Source of the DNA: Mytilus edulis
Lineage: Eukaryota > Mollusca > Bivalvia > Mytilida > Mytilidae
DNA length: 64,000 nucleotides
Assembly: GCF_963676685.1 (NCBI RefSeq)
Contig: NC_092350.1
Span: 68,388,502 to 68,452,501 of the forward strand
Reading direction: 5' to 3'
Part shown: positions 31,827-41,750 of the stretch, in pieces
How positions within the stretch are numbered: the first letter of the stretch is position 1
How the letters are laid out: each line of letters opens with the position of its first letter
Notes under the pieces: generated by a model
Databases searched by the model: none
What the model was told of the DNA's origin: nothing
What the model saw: the letters and a program-made list of their open reading frames with translations, nothing else
Program-made: the position numbers and the translations under genes

Positions 31827-34800
31827 GTCAGTAGATGCAGGAACATTAACTCAATTGTAATATAAAGTTTATCATATGTGCATGGTCGCGTGTAACTATA
31901 TGACAATGCAACATCTAGCACCTTTTACTTAAAACTTCAGGAAATGAGATAAAATCGGTCTCTTTGTAACACAAACTGAGTTTTTATGCTCCACTTAGGG
32001 GCATCATGTTTTTCGGTCTTTGCGTCCGTCCGTCTGTCTGCCCGATCGTCTATATATTCTCCGTCTGTCCCGCTTCAGGTTAAAGATTCTGGTTAAAGTT
32101 TTTGGAGTTAACGACCCCAATTTCACAGTCCGCTGAACAGAAAAAATAATGGCGCGAGTGGGGCATCCGTGTATTAATGTACCATTCTTATATTTGAATA
32201 AGTTGGTGATAAACTGGGAATAAAGATAAACAAGAGGCTGTCACAACGACAGCAAACCGGATTTATTAATATTTATTTGTGTCCTGGCAATATCACAAGA
32301 ACCATTACTGATGAATGGTGAAAGTGAAAATCGTCAATATCAAATTAGACCTCCATTTTGTCATCAGTATCAACATCTTAAAATTTGAAAAGCTTAGATT
32401 GAATGGTTCATGAGTAAATGCAACAACGTGAATGGAAATGCCATTTCACAATCTTTCAAGAACCATTATTAACTCCTGAACAGTAAAAGTCAAAATAGTC
32501 ATTATTGAACTTTACCTCTAATTTGCCATCAGTAACAACATATAAAAATTTCAAAAGCTTTGGTTGAATGGTTCAAGAGAAAATGCACGGACACGACTGG
32601 AAACACAATTTTTCAATCTTTCAAGACCCATAACTCCTGAACGGTAAAAGTCAAAATCGCCATTATTGAACTTGACCTCCATTTTGTCATCAGTAACAAC
32701 ATATTAAAATTTGGGAAGCTTAGGTAGAAGAGTTCATGCGTAAATGCACGGACACGACTGGAAACTCCATTTTTCAATCTTTCAAGAACCATAACTCCTG
32801 AACGGTAAAAGTCGAAATCGCCATTATTGAACTTGACCTCCATTTTGTCATCAGTAACAACATATTAAAATTTGGGAAGCTTAGGTAAAACAGTTCATGC
32901 GTAAATGCACGGACACAACTGGAAACTCCATTTTTCAATCTTTCAAGAACCATAACTCCTGAACGGTAAAAGTCAAAATCGCCATTACTGAACTTGACCT
33001 TCATTTAGTTGTCAGTAACAACATATTAAAATTTTAAAAGCTTTGGTTGAACGGTTCATGAGTTCATGCACGGACAACATTTGATTACCGCCCGCCCGCC
33101 CGCCCGCCCGCCCGACCGCCGTACATCCCCAAATCAATAACCGACTTTTTTGTCACAAAAATCCGGTTAAAAATTCTGATGCAATTAGTTTCATTACCTA
33201 CAATTGCAATTAAATGCACTAAGATTACGCACTGATAAAAACCAAATTCATTTATCAACTCTTACTGATCTATCTGTTATCTATACTTTGACGTATGTAT
33301 ATACGTATAGGTTGCATTTCTGTAAACTTCGACAATGCAATTTCCAATAGGAACTCCTTTTACAACTTAAACTGTACCACTTTACTATGATATTTTGAAT
33401 AAAATGATATCCTAGAATGGAATGTTACGGAAGTGTATTAGCGCCACACATTTTTTTTTTATTTTTCTTCCTATATATGCGTTACAACGCAAACCTTTTG
33501 CGTTTTTAAATAACGCACACATGCGATATAACGCAACCCTTTGCGTTTAACGCAAACATTTGCATTAAATAACGCAAATATCTTGATTTCAATTATTTTA
33601 TATGTCCGTCTGTCATTCATTTTGGATGTGATTTACGAGTAGATAAAAAAAGAAACATACATACAAGGCCAACTTATTATAATAAATATGCATAAGAATA
33701 ATGGAATACTTGAAGTGCAATTATACATAAATTAAGACTGATTTGTGCATCAGAAAAGTATATAATTTAACAAGAAAATAGATATACATGTAGTTTAGTA
33801 TATAGTCATATTTAAATTGAAAGATAAAAAATAATGTCATACAATTGTGAAACCTCCAAGTCAAATAGACAAAATGATCTTTCTGCTTTAAAATGAATTA
33901 TTAATAAGGAAACATGTTTTTTTTTTAAATCTCAGAATATGATCAAGATTCTTTGATAGAAAGTCATAGAATTTTCATTTCAATATAATGAAGTATTTTT
34001 AAGATGCTTGGGTAGCAATTTGAATAGAGAGATTATAGAGAACATAATTTTATTAATAAAACATCTTCATTCTATACATTTATTGCCAAAGGGTAGCTTG
34101 TTTGAATCTAACCTACATTAACAGTTCTCAAACGAGAGCTTACTTTGGAAGTATATTTATATTCGGTTATAGCTATATAAGCAGAGTTGATTTTATTTCT
34201 TATGTATAACCTCAATTTACTCAATTTTCTTTGTAATATATATACTAGTAGTAACATGGATATCGTTTTGGGGGGCCTTTATAGTTTGTTGTTCAGTGTG
34301 AACCAATGCTCCGTGTTGAAGACCGCACTTTGGCCTATGATGGTTTACTTTTACGAATAGTGACTTTAAAAAGATGGAGAGTTCTCTTATTGGCACTCAT
34401 ACCACATCTTCTTATATTATTCTGCTCATTATTAGTCAATGATATGATATAATTATTCAAGCATTTTACTTGGCAATGACTACAAAGGTGATAAATTTTA
34501 ATACATACAGCCTCCTCCATTAATAACTACTGTTTCCTTTGAATCTTAAATAAGAAATAAGATCAAACAAATGTTTGCGTTATATCGCAAAGGTTTGCGT
34601 TTAACGTTAACATGGGAAGAAAAATAAAAAAAAATGTGTGGCGCTAATACTCTTCCGTAGAATGTTCATATATGCACTACCTATTTTTTTCAAAGGTAAA
34701 ATACAGAGGTTAGCGGCATATTTTGAACGGTTATATGACCCGAATACAATTGTAACCGAATCAATGTCATTTAATCTAATGATTAAAGAAAATAATCTTT

Positions 34801-37800
34801 GTCTTTTCACACTGACGGTTCACCCCTCCAAAATTTGCTAAAAGTAGTATCTGACGAGAAATGCTGACTCACAGACTACCATGGTTTTATAATCATTATA
34901 ATTATTAATAATCATTAAGTTAACTACAGTTCGAAGATGAACGTTAGAAAATGTTTGTTTTTCGAAATTTGGGGTTTCACTTTTACAATACATACAGTAA
35001 ACATGGCTTACACTATTTATTCTTGGGACAGTGTGGTTACAATATCATACTTCGAACGAGACATTTATGTAATTTGGGTGAATATTACATGAAAATACAA
35101 ATAAAACTAATATATTTCAGGGTTTCTTTCGTCGCAGCATAGTCAAGATAGAAAAGAAAAATGAAAAATACGTTTGTGCTAAAGGAGATGGCTCATGTAA
35201 ACTTGGAACTGGAAAACGAACAATGTGTTCCTATTGTAGATACAAAAAATGCCTGGATGTTGGAATGGCACACGGAGGTAAGCAAATAGTGTGTCGTTTT
35301 TATGTTGTGCTGTCACATTAATGTTAGGTTAGTGCCTATTGAAACATTAGACCCGTTGCATTTGTTTGCACCTGTCCTAAGTCAGTCAGGAACCTGTTGT
35401 TCAGTGGTTGACCTATGTTGATACGATTCATAAGCGTTTCTCAATTCCCATTTCTCTTGTATTACGATATATAGATTAGATCGTTGTTTTTCCTGTTTGA
35501 ATGGTTTCACACTAGTCATATTTTTGAGACCCTTTATAGCTTTCTGTTTCGTGTGAACCAAGGCTGACGCCGTACTTTGACCTAGTACGGTTAACGTTTT
35601 ACAAATTATGACTTGGATGGAAGAGTTGTCTCATTGGCACTCATACCACATATTCTTATATCTTTTATATCAAATGTTTATGATTCATTTGAGTGCCTAT
35701 TCCTTTTGGTTGTTGCTACAAACCCCGAGTCAGGTTATTACGAGTTGTAAAATGTCCGCGTAAAACCAAGCTATGCAGTATGTAGACACGACAGTATGGT
35801 GACCTCTTATCTACTTTTATAACAGTGCAAGACATAATGATTGATCATTCATATTTGTTTGTGTATATGAAAAAGAGGAAGGGGTGGTAGGGCATGGATT
35901 TTTAATTATTGATTGCGCCTCTCTCAAGTAAAATCAACCTTTTTAGAATGGAATTAAGAGAAAAAATGTTCCCATTACATATTAAGGCAGCAACCATTTG
36001 ATTTTCTGGGGGGGCGAGGGGGGGGGGGGGGGGGGGGGGCTTTGGTTTTTTTAGAGAAAAAGAAATTGTTTGTTTCACCCTCAGCTGCCACTATATGTAA
36101 TGCTAAAATTGAAAGAAGAAAATTGTTTTCGACTTGTCGCGAAAAAAATAGATTGTTTTTCGGCGCAGGCGGAAAAAAAAATTGTCCAGAAAAAAAACCC
36201 ATAGCCCCCCCAGAAAATCAAATGGTTGCTGCCTAAGGGGAAGAAACCAACATTGGGTTCCTTAAACATTTCTTATTCCTGAATATTATTGAAAAATGTT
36301 TTCTTGATCAAAGTCCCCCAAAAATGTTTGATCCGGATAAAAATCTCACACACCAACCAACATCTTAGATGTCTTGTCAGACGTTTATAGCCACATAGTC
36401 TTCTTTTTACACTATTTCTACTATTTCTACTATCGTCTAATTTCAGCTATTAAAATTGGAAGGTATACTCACGAAAAGAGAACCAAAGATATAACAGAGG
36501 TCAGAAAGTTAAAACTAAAAGAAAACCAGACAGTTGATACGACATCCATTGATGTAACGGAACAGGAAGTCGATGAATTAGTGGCGCGTTTAATTGTAAT
36601 CCAGGAAGAATTTTGTGCCGATTTTAGAAAAAGTTTTGAACCAGGTGGTCTTCTTGAAAAGCATACTTTTGTTTATGTAAGTTTAGTTAAACAGGACTTT
36701 GATATATATTTAGAGCTTAATAAATACTGAAAGGAGAGAAGCACATTTTTTTTTACTTTTTCACTCCGAGTGTTAACATGGTTTAATAAAAAAAATTTGT
36801 GAAAACCTACTGGCATATTTGAATATATTTTTTTTTGTAGTACATGTAAGACCCGTAACGGCCAGTACAGGTTAGGGGAACTGAAATAAACTCAGTCTAA
36901 TTCTTTAAACGCTGTATATCAATTTTTCAGTGGTCAAAAACAGTTTGTTTTTATCTATTTTTCAGGAAAGATTCAAAGAAAAGATGGAAACGTTTGGTAA
37001 TCTTTCTCCAGTCCCATGGAGTACTTACAATGAATTCTTATCTGCAACTGGATTGGAACTTGACGATAGAAAAAGTCGTATGAACTTAATAGCAGCCCGA
37101 ATGGAACAAGCTGTTCGGAACATGGTTACATTTGCAAGAAATATACCTGGGTTTTCGGATCTCCAGACGCCAGATCAACTAGATTTACTTAAAGGTAACA
37201 ATGGGATATCTATATAGGCTTGAATGGAGAGTTTCTTTCATTGGCGCTCATACCACATCTTCTTGATCCTTCTTATAAAAAAATGCGGTTTTTATCTAAC
37301 GCAAGTAAAGGTTTGAAGTAGTTTTCAATTTAGACTTGTTTATATTTATTTTTTTCGTTTGGGCTTGTATCATATTTTCCCTCCGGTTTATATGATCCGT
37401 TTATCCTATATTGACTCTTAAAATTCAAGAGTCTATCTTAAATTGAGGGTAAATTATCTGGCCTTCCAAATACCGTTTCGATCCCTAACATCACTGAAGA
37501 GACATTTATTGTCGAAATCCGGATCTGGTGTACAAACAAAATATTGACACCTTATGTTTATAGCATAATATCGTGGCCACAAGTTTATTGTTTTTTGTTT
37601 AGTATTAAATTGATATAAAGATCCATTTTGTTACATCTTGTGATCAATTTTATTTGGCAATCGCCAATGGCAGTCAGCAGGGTTAAAGAACATCAGTTTT
37701 TCGACCTGTTAGTGAAATGTGTTTTGTTTAAATATTTTTTTATAACTTTTTTAGTCTTTTGGAATATGTTGTTTGTGCTGTATTTAGACCCTTCAACAAC

Positions 37801-40800
37801 GAAATTTGTTTTGACATGGACACGTATAAAAACTGCGGTTTTTTATCCAACACAATCATAGGTTTGAACATAGTTTTCAATTTAGACTTGTTTATATTTT
37901 TCGTTTGGGCTTGTATCATATTTTCCCTCCGGTTTATACGGGACAATACCCCTAAAGGACCTTGAGATGAGGAACACAGATTTTTGACTCTCATTAAAAA
38001 AATAGTCCGCCATGCATATGAGGGAGCTTTGATTTTAAAAATTGACATAAATAAACAAGGACTGGTGTTTTATAGAGCTGATGAGATGTGGAAAAAAGTA
38101 TACAAAATAAACCTGATCAAAAACTTACAAAGGACATATTTTTTAATGATTTTTATGGTCAGAATTTTGGAATTATTTCCTGTGGAGAGTGACATTTTTC
38201 ACCATCTTTCGGGGTTGGACACTTGACGGGAAATCGAATCACACTTGCCACCCCGAAAATCGCACCACATATGTGCAAGTGTCTCAGCTTCAAAACGATA
38301 TATCATACATATCCAAGTTTACGATATGGCCTGAGCAACAGAAGAAAACAATAACATTACCGCCTATGGAAAATCTATTGCGCATATTCCCCCATATGAT
38401 CCGTTCATCCTGTATTGACACTTAAAATTCAAGAGTCTATCTTAAATTGAGGGTAAATTATATGGCCTTCCATATATATAAATATATATATGTTTGCCTT
38501 AAAAATACAATTCATTAAAATTTATCAAATAATTAGTAAATACCAGAAATAGGTCAGTTCATAAAGGGAATCGATTTTCATTAAAAAAATAATATTTTGA
38601 TAGCTGGTTACTTAAGAATGATCCTTTTTGTTTATGTTTATGTTTGTTGTATTCTTAGGCTTTCTATCGTTTTTATTTCGTCGGATTACGAAGACATTTG
38701 AATTGCAATCCAGAGGCGTCAATGGAGAAAATATGAAAAAGAGTGTCCTTAGTACACGGATGCGCATGCCCCACTCGCACTATCATTTTCTATGTTCAGT
38801 GGACCCTGAAAATGGGATAACAACTCTAATTTGGCATTAAAAATAAGAAAGATCATATGATATGGAAAATGTGTAGTAAGTTTCAAGTAGATAGGACCTC
38901 AACTTCATCAAAAACTACCTTGACATAAAACTTTAACCTGAAACGGGACAGACGAATAAACGAATGGACGAACGAACAAACGAATGGACGCACATACCAG
39001 AAAACATAATGCCCATAAATGGGGCACAAAAAACCCGACTTAACTTTAAAATGCAGGTATAATAACCGATTGAAGAAATAAGATGTAAGTAAATCTTTCG
39101 TGTATTCCCTAAGTAAATCTTTTGTATATTTCCTAAGTAAATCTTTCGTATATTCCATAAATAAATCTTTCGTACATTCCCTAAGTAAATCTTTCGTGTA
39201 TTCCACATGTTCCATAACTAAATCTTTTGAATATTCTATTTCAGCTGGTTACATGGAATACTGCCTTCTTGGAGTGCACACTAGAATTAACACAACTCTC
39301 AAAGTATTTGCAGGTCCTCGTGAAGTACCAATATTCGGACAACATTTTTCTCAGATAACACATTTGGAACCAAAAGCCAAAGAACAGATTTTAGATTTTG
39401 CCACCAGTCTTCAGAAGTGTCAGTTAACAGCCGAAGAAGTAACAATTGCACGAGCGATTGTCATTACATTTAGTGGTATGGATATTAGAAAATTTAATTA
39501 TGTTAAACAAATACGATATTATAAAAAGCACCTCGCGGTTAAGGTATGGAACCACTAGTTCAGGCCTGGTTGGAAGGAACATTTAAGAAAGCAGTACATA
39601 TTTAAAACAAAATAGTTTCTACGCATAGCTGTATCTTTGTCAATAGGTGAAATATTTGGGTAGTTCTGGTACTTGGGATCAATGCAGCATCATTGTTGAA
39701 AGTTTCTTTTGGAATAACAAAGAAGTAAATAAAATTTGAAACTAAGCAAAATTTCAAAGTCAATAAACCATAACAGAGGGAGCGGGGTCAAATTATCTCA
39801 ATGGAAATGAGATATGCCAATACTAATACAACTGCATACCAAACATCATTGACCTACCACTAGTGGTTCACCATAAACTATACGTAATCGCAAACTAATA
39901 CATTGTTGACCTTCATGAGTAGCGGATTCACCCGAGGACTACCGATTGTTAATCTTCGTGAGTAGCGGATTCACCCGAGGACTACCGATTGTTAATCTTC
40001 GTGAGTAGCGGATTCACCCGAGGACTACCGATTGTTAATCTTCGTGAGTAGCGGATTCACCCGAGGACTACCGATTGTTAATAATCTTAATAAGAAATTT
40101 TCAACGAAATACTGTAAACCCCGACAATGAAGAACTGTGTAATCCTATTTGTCCTTAAGGAAGTTCGCTACTCAGTTTCAAAATAACAAGCTTTTCATAA
40201 CACTATTATATATTGATAGGGGATTATTAAAGGAACCGAAAGAGCAAAAAATAAATATATAGGTCATTGTGCTCGTTTTCGAGATAATAGCCATTGAAAT
40301 ATTGGCGGAAATTGTTCTCTCTTGATTTTTCATTGACAAGTTTGATTAAGTGCCCAAAAACTATTAAAACATAACAAGGATTTTATAAGACTTTTACAGA
40401 TGTCTTATAATTATACATGTAAAAGATTTATAAAAAGAAAAATGGGGGTCAATGGGCAACATGTTTTAAGGCATTCAAATGGATAAAAGCAGAGGACTCC
40501 GAAAATCTGACAAAAAATCCAAAACATGACAAGCGAACATTCTTAACAAAGATTATATTTTTTCAAATTCTTAAAAATAAAAATAAATGTTCACACGGAC
40601 CCGCTATTTTTTTAATGAATAAATGATAACTTTTTTATATGTATATTTGTTTTTACAGATCGATGTGTCTTACAAGAACCAGAAAAAGTTGACAGAATGC
40701 AGATGAATTTAGTCAATTGTTTACGCTGCATTGCTAAAAAGAAGCATAAAAATCCTGATGAAAGAATATGGCAGATATTTGACAAATTTATGATACTACG

Positions 40801-40912
40801 AAGTTTTTCCGAGGAAGGGACTAAGGTTTTTGCAGAAAGGTTAAACTGGGATGCTGTGAAAAAACGCCCTCTTCTACTAGAAATGATAAAGCCTGAAAAC
40901 CAACCAGCCTAA
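31335..40912 (+). CDS. Nuclear receptor (zinc-finger DBD plus LBD), six coding exons
   Basis: A complete coding region. Exons: 31335-31826 (the exon itself opens at acceptor 31313), 35121-35277, 36447-36676, 36966-37194, 39245-39475, 40659-40912. GT-AG junctions and phases agree; 1,593 nt, 530 aa. Residues 1-142 are an acidic A/B region with imperfect repeats. Residues 143-208 are the two-finger DBD (C143, C146, C160, C163; then C183, C190, C200, C203) with GFFRRS after the first finger. The LBD carries the family signature FARNIPGFSDLQTPDQLDLL in helices 3-5, and the C-terminus has an AF-2 helix, RPLLLEMI. Such proteins bind DNA response elements, often with RXR, and switch transcription when a lipophilic ligand binds. 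It resembles NR1-type receptors; subfamily and ligand are unassigned. The P-box is CEPCKG instead of the usual CEGCKG. Confidence 0.94.
31985..32180 (+). repeat. Dispersed 'GGGGCAT' repeat, partial copy
   Basis: It begins TATGCTCCACTTAGGGGCAT, contains 'gcgtccgtccgtctgtctg' and 'cccgcttcaggttaaag', and ends GTGGGGCATCCGTGTATT. A longer reversed copy lies at 38,750-39,030. Only the two ends are kept here; the middle is missing. Confidence 0.65.
32231..33172 (+). mobile_element. Tandem-core element, 161-bp units with CCCG microsatellite
   Basis: It opens AACAAGAGGCTGTCACAACG, then 'gcaaaccggattt', and closes 'gtcacaaaaatccggttaaaa', so AACCGGATTT and its reverse complement face each other. Inside are about five units; the CTCCTGAA landmark recurs at 32,473, 32,634, 32,795 and 32,956, exactly 161 bp apart. 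A CCCG/CCGC microsatellite at 33,089-33,120 follows the last unit. This layout (5' end, ~160-bp core repeats, microsatellite, 3' end) resembles the bivalve 'pearl' elements, thought to be non-autonomous Helitron/Helentron relatives. Confidence 0.75.
33426..34659. mobile_element. TIR DNA transposon (~1.23 kb), non-autonomous, in intron 1
   Basis: Long terminal inverted repeats: both ends read TACGGAAG, then GTATTAGCGCCACACATTTT inward, continue through a T/A-rich run and TTTTTCTTCC, and then carry repeated 'gcgttataacgcaaa' motifs. GAATGT flanks both ends (33,420-33,425 and 34,660-34,665). No transposase ORF is seen. A piece of the 'gatgtggtatgag' repeat is nested at 34,262-34,420. Confidence 0.8.
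34262..34420 (-). repeat. 'GATGTGGTATGAG' repeat piece nested in the TIR transposon
   Basis: Reverse orientation, ending CACTCATACCACATCTTCTT. The left part shows 'gtgtgaaccaatgctccgtgttgaagac'. It retains only the anchored-end half of the family. Confidence 0.7.
35121..35277 (+). CDS. Nuclear receptor exon 2: second zinc finger
   Basis: The acceptor is TTTCAG and the donor GTAAGC; it ends in phase 1. It encodes GFFRRSIVKIEKKNEKYVC to CRYKKCLDVGMAHG. The second finger has six residues between its first two cysteines (C183-AKGDGS-C190) where most receptors have five. Confidence 0.95.
35352..35665 (-). repeat. 'GATGTGGTATGAG' repeat, near full reverse copy
   Basis: It begins with the reversed core TTTGCACCTGTCCTAAGTCA and ends CACTCATACCACATATTCTT. 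It lies just after exon 2 in intron 2. Confidence 0.75.
35984..36235. mobile_element. MITE with perfect 30-bp inverted repeats and a long poly-G run
   Basis: Both ends read AGGCAGCAACCATTTGATTT inward and continue TCTGGGGGGG without mismatch. The interior has an uninterrupted run of about 20 G and a mostly A-rich right half. Overlapping ORFs on both strands here are by-products. It lies in intron 2 of the nuclear receptor. Confidence 0.82.
36447..36676 (+). CDS. Nuclear receptor exon 3: hinge and LBD start
   Basis: The acceptor is TTTCAG and the donor GTAAGT. It encodes AIKIGRYTHEKRTKDITEVR, a basic hinge extension of the DBD, then a linker and the first LBD helices (EQEVDELVARLIVIQEEF). The upstream open frame is intronic. 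Confidence 0.9.
36966..37194 (+). CDS. Nuclear receptor exon 4: LBD helices 3-5 signature
   Basis: The acceptor is TTTTCAG and the donor GTAACA; it ends in phase 1. It encodes MEQAVRNMVTFARNIPGF, then SDLQTPDQLDLLK, the diagnostic ligand-binding-domain signature. Confidence 0.95.
37219..37265 (-). repeat. 'GATGTGGTATGAG' repeat, anchored-end piece
   Basis: GAGAGTTTCTTTCATTGGCG followed by CTCATACCACATCTTCTTGA: only the terminal ~45 bp of the family, reversed. Confidence 0.6.
37312..37475 (+). repeat. Direct repeat, left copy
   Basis: It contains TTTCGTTTGGGCTTGTATCA, 'ttttccctccggtttata', a small hairpin (GACTCTT/AAGAGTC) and 'aaattgagggtaaattat'. A second copy lies at 37,868-37,937 and resumes at 38,391-38,470, split by about 453 bp of other DNA. 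Confidence 0.7.
37488..37531 (+). ncRNA. Hammerhead ribozyme, apparently intact, in nuclear receptor intron 4
   Basis: All elements of a type I hammerhead are in order on the plus strand: stem I strand ACATCA, core CTGAAGA, stem II GACA/TGTC with a five-base loop, core GAAA, a short self-complementary stem III (TCCGGA closed by A-T), cleavage triplet ATC ending at 37,525, and the other stem I strand TGGTGT. Stem I pairs over six positions (one G-U). Stem III is too short for a stable loop, as in animal hammerheads that work best as dimers. If transcribed in the intron it should cut after 37,525. Confidence 0.85.
37938..38390. mobile_element. Insertion splitting the right direct repeat
   Basis: The left copy of the repeat reads GGTTTATATGATCCG without a gap, whereas here GGTTTATA and TGATCCG are separated by about 453 bp. 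The insert begins CGGGACAATACCCC and ends near TATTCCCCCAT. No ORF is recognised and the class is unknown. Confidence 0.55.
38750..39030 (-). repeat. Dispersed 'GGGGCAT' repeat, long reverse copy
   Basis: It begins CACGGATGCGCATGCCCCAC and runs through 'gttcagtggaccctgaaaatggg', 'aagatcatatgat' and an 'acgaatggacgaacgaac' microsatellite to TGGGGCACAAAAA. It contains the middle part missing from 31,985-32,180. Confidence 0.7.
39090..39235 (+). repeat. Short tandem 'AGTAAATCTTTCGTATATTCC' type repeat
   Basis: A unit of about 24 bp containing TAAGTAAATCTTTCGTATAT recurs about six times directly before the acceptor of nuclear receptor exon 5. It yields in-frame repeats in several frames, but these lie in the intron. 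Confidence 0.75.
39245..39475 (+). CDS. Nuclear receptor exon 5: LBD middle
   Basis: The acceptor is ATTTCAG and the donor GTATGG; phase 1 at both ends. It encodes AGYMEYCLLGVHTRINTT, completing helix 5, and the helix 7-9 part ending in LTAEEVTIARAIVITFSG. Confidence 0.94.
39660..39900 (-). repeat. Reversed, diverged copy of the 23-kb tandem repeat
   Basis: It contains 'gaaactaagcaaaatttcaaagtcaa', 'gcataccaaacatcattgacctaccactagtggttc', the reverse of blocks seen at 23,040-23,510. Confidence 0.5.
39911..40082 (+). repeat. 43-bp tandem repeat, exactly four units
   Basis: The unit is CTTCGTGAGTAGCGGATTCA, then CCCGAGGACTACCGATTGTT, then AAT. The four units are identical except for one base in the first, so the expansion is recent. 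A related motif (GCGGAGTCACCCGAG) occurs at 41,630 and, reversed, at 41,840. Confidence 0.9.
40155..40546 (+). mobile_element. 392-bp TTAA-ended MITE, copy 1
   Basis: The left end is TTAAGGAAGTTCGCT and the reverse-complemented right end TTAAGAATGTTCGCT. It is homologous along its length to the reversed copy at 42,261-42,658 ('gataatagccattgaaat' against 'caatatctcgaaaac', 'gtcttataa', 'aaaaagaaaaatgggg'). No ORF. Confidence 0.8.
40659..40912 (+). CDS. Nuclear receptor exon 6: LBD C-terminus with AF-2
   Basis: The acceptor is TTTACAG; the exon ends in TAA at 40,910-40,912. It encodes DRCVLQEPEKVDRMQMN to the AF-2 helix RPLLLEMI (hydrophobic pairs around the conserved Glu) and a short PENQPA tail. 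Confidence 0.94.
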
Positions 40913-41507
40913 CATGGATTATTATTTTTGTGGAAGGCTTTTAGAAAAAAATTTTTTTTTGTAATATTCAATGGATATTCGCTTTTTGTACTTTCAATCG
41001 GCTATATTCTCAATGAAACAAGCATAATTTATTATATATACAAAACATTTTATTGATGTATCCATATTGTTCTAAACCATGACATGCGTAGTCATAGTAG
41101 TTTTAAACTTAAGTTATGTTTTCAGATACTTGCTGTTACTTTATTTTAAACTAAAAAGAGAAGAGATCTATTTTTTAAATTTTATTGAAAAAATATTGAA
41201 AAAGAAAAATCAATCTTTAGATTTCATAGAGTCAGGAACATTTTCTAACGGCAGACTTTGTTTTTTTTTTTAATGTTTTTGACAAAAACAGACATTTCAT
41301 AGTTAAGACATATCTTTTTTCCTGTTAATGCAAAGCTTATTTAAGTAGTTTTTCATATATCAAAGCTAATAATAATTTGCCTTTTGCAATCACCAATTTT
41401 CAATACCATTTGTGTTTTTTTTATAATTGTTCATAAAAAGTCACAATTATTTGTCAGGTCTTGCACAATACAAGATATTTCACTACTTGCTAGTAGTTGA
41501 TATCTAA

Positions 41508-41513
41508 AATAAA
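41508..41513 (+). terminator. Candidate polyadenylation signal of the nuclear receptor
   Basis: AATAAA 596 bp after the stop codon. It lies only a few bases before the MITE at 41,520, so a shorter or longer UTR is possible. Confidence 0.35.
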
Positions 41514-41519
41514 CAAAAT

Positions 41520-41750
41520 CAGTGACGGATCCAGCGGAAAAAGAGGGCGAACGCCCTTTATATCGCCAAAACAAAACATATCTTTCTCGCGATTTATATG
41601 CATTCGTCAATACTCAGTCGATTCCGCAGACGCGGAGTCACCCGAGATTTGTAGGATGTTTTAGCAGAAACTCTTCTAGTATTTGATATGTATATTGTTT
41701 TCTGGAATGACGCTGTCTTTAATACAATCCTGAATCCGACACTGATAAAT
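41520..41750. mobile_element. Probable MITE with CAGTGNCGGATYCAG ends
   Basis: The left end is CAGTGACGGATCCAG and the reverse-complemented right end CAGTGTCGGATTCAG, like the element at 24,290. An inner TTCCGCAGACGCGGAGTCAC block is partly mirrored outside the element at 41,836-41,880. Confidence 0.6.

Larger units (their letters stand above)
31827..35120. other. Nuclear receptor intron 1, filled with mobile elements
   Basis: In order: a dispersed 'ggggcat' repeat (31,985-32,180), a tandem-core element (32,231-33,172), a TIR transposon (33,426-34,659) with a nested repeat piece, then about 460 bp of unassigned DNA before exon 2. Confidence 0.6.

Noticed and set aside
39911-40082. Four 43-bp repeats as a CRISPR remnant
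   Set aside because: Units are contiguous with no spacers; simple tandem duplication.
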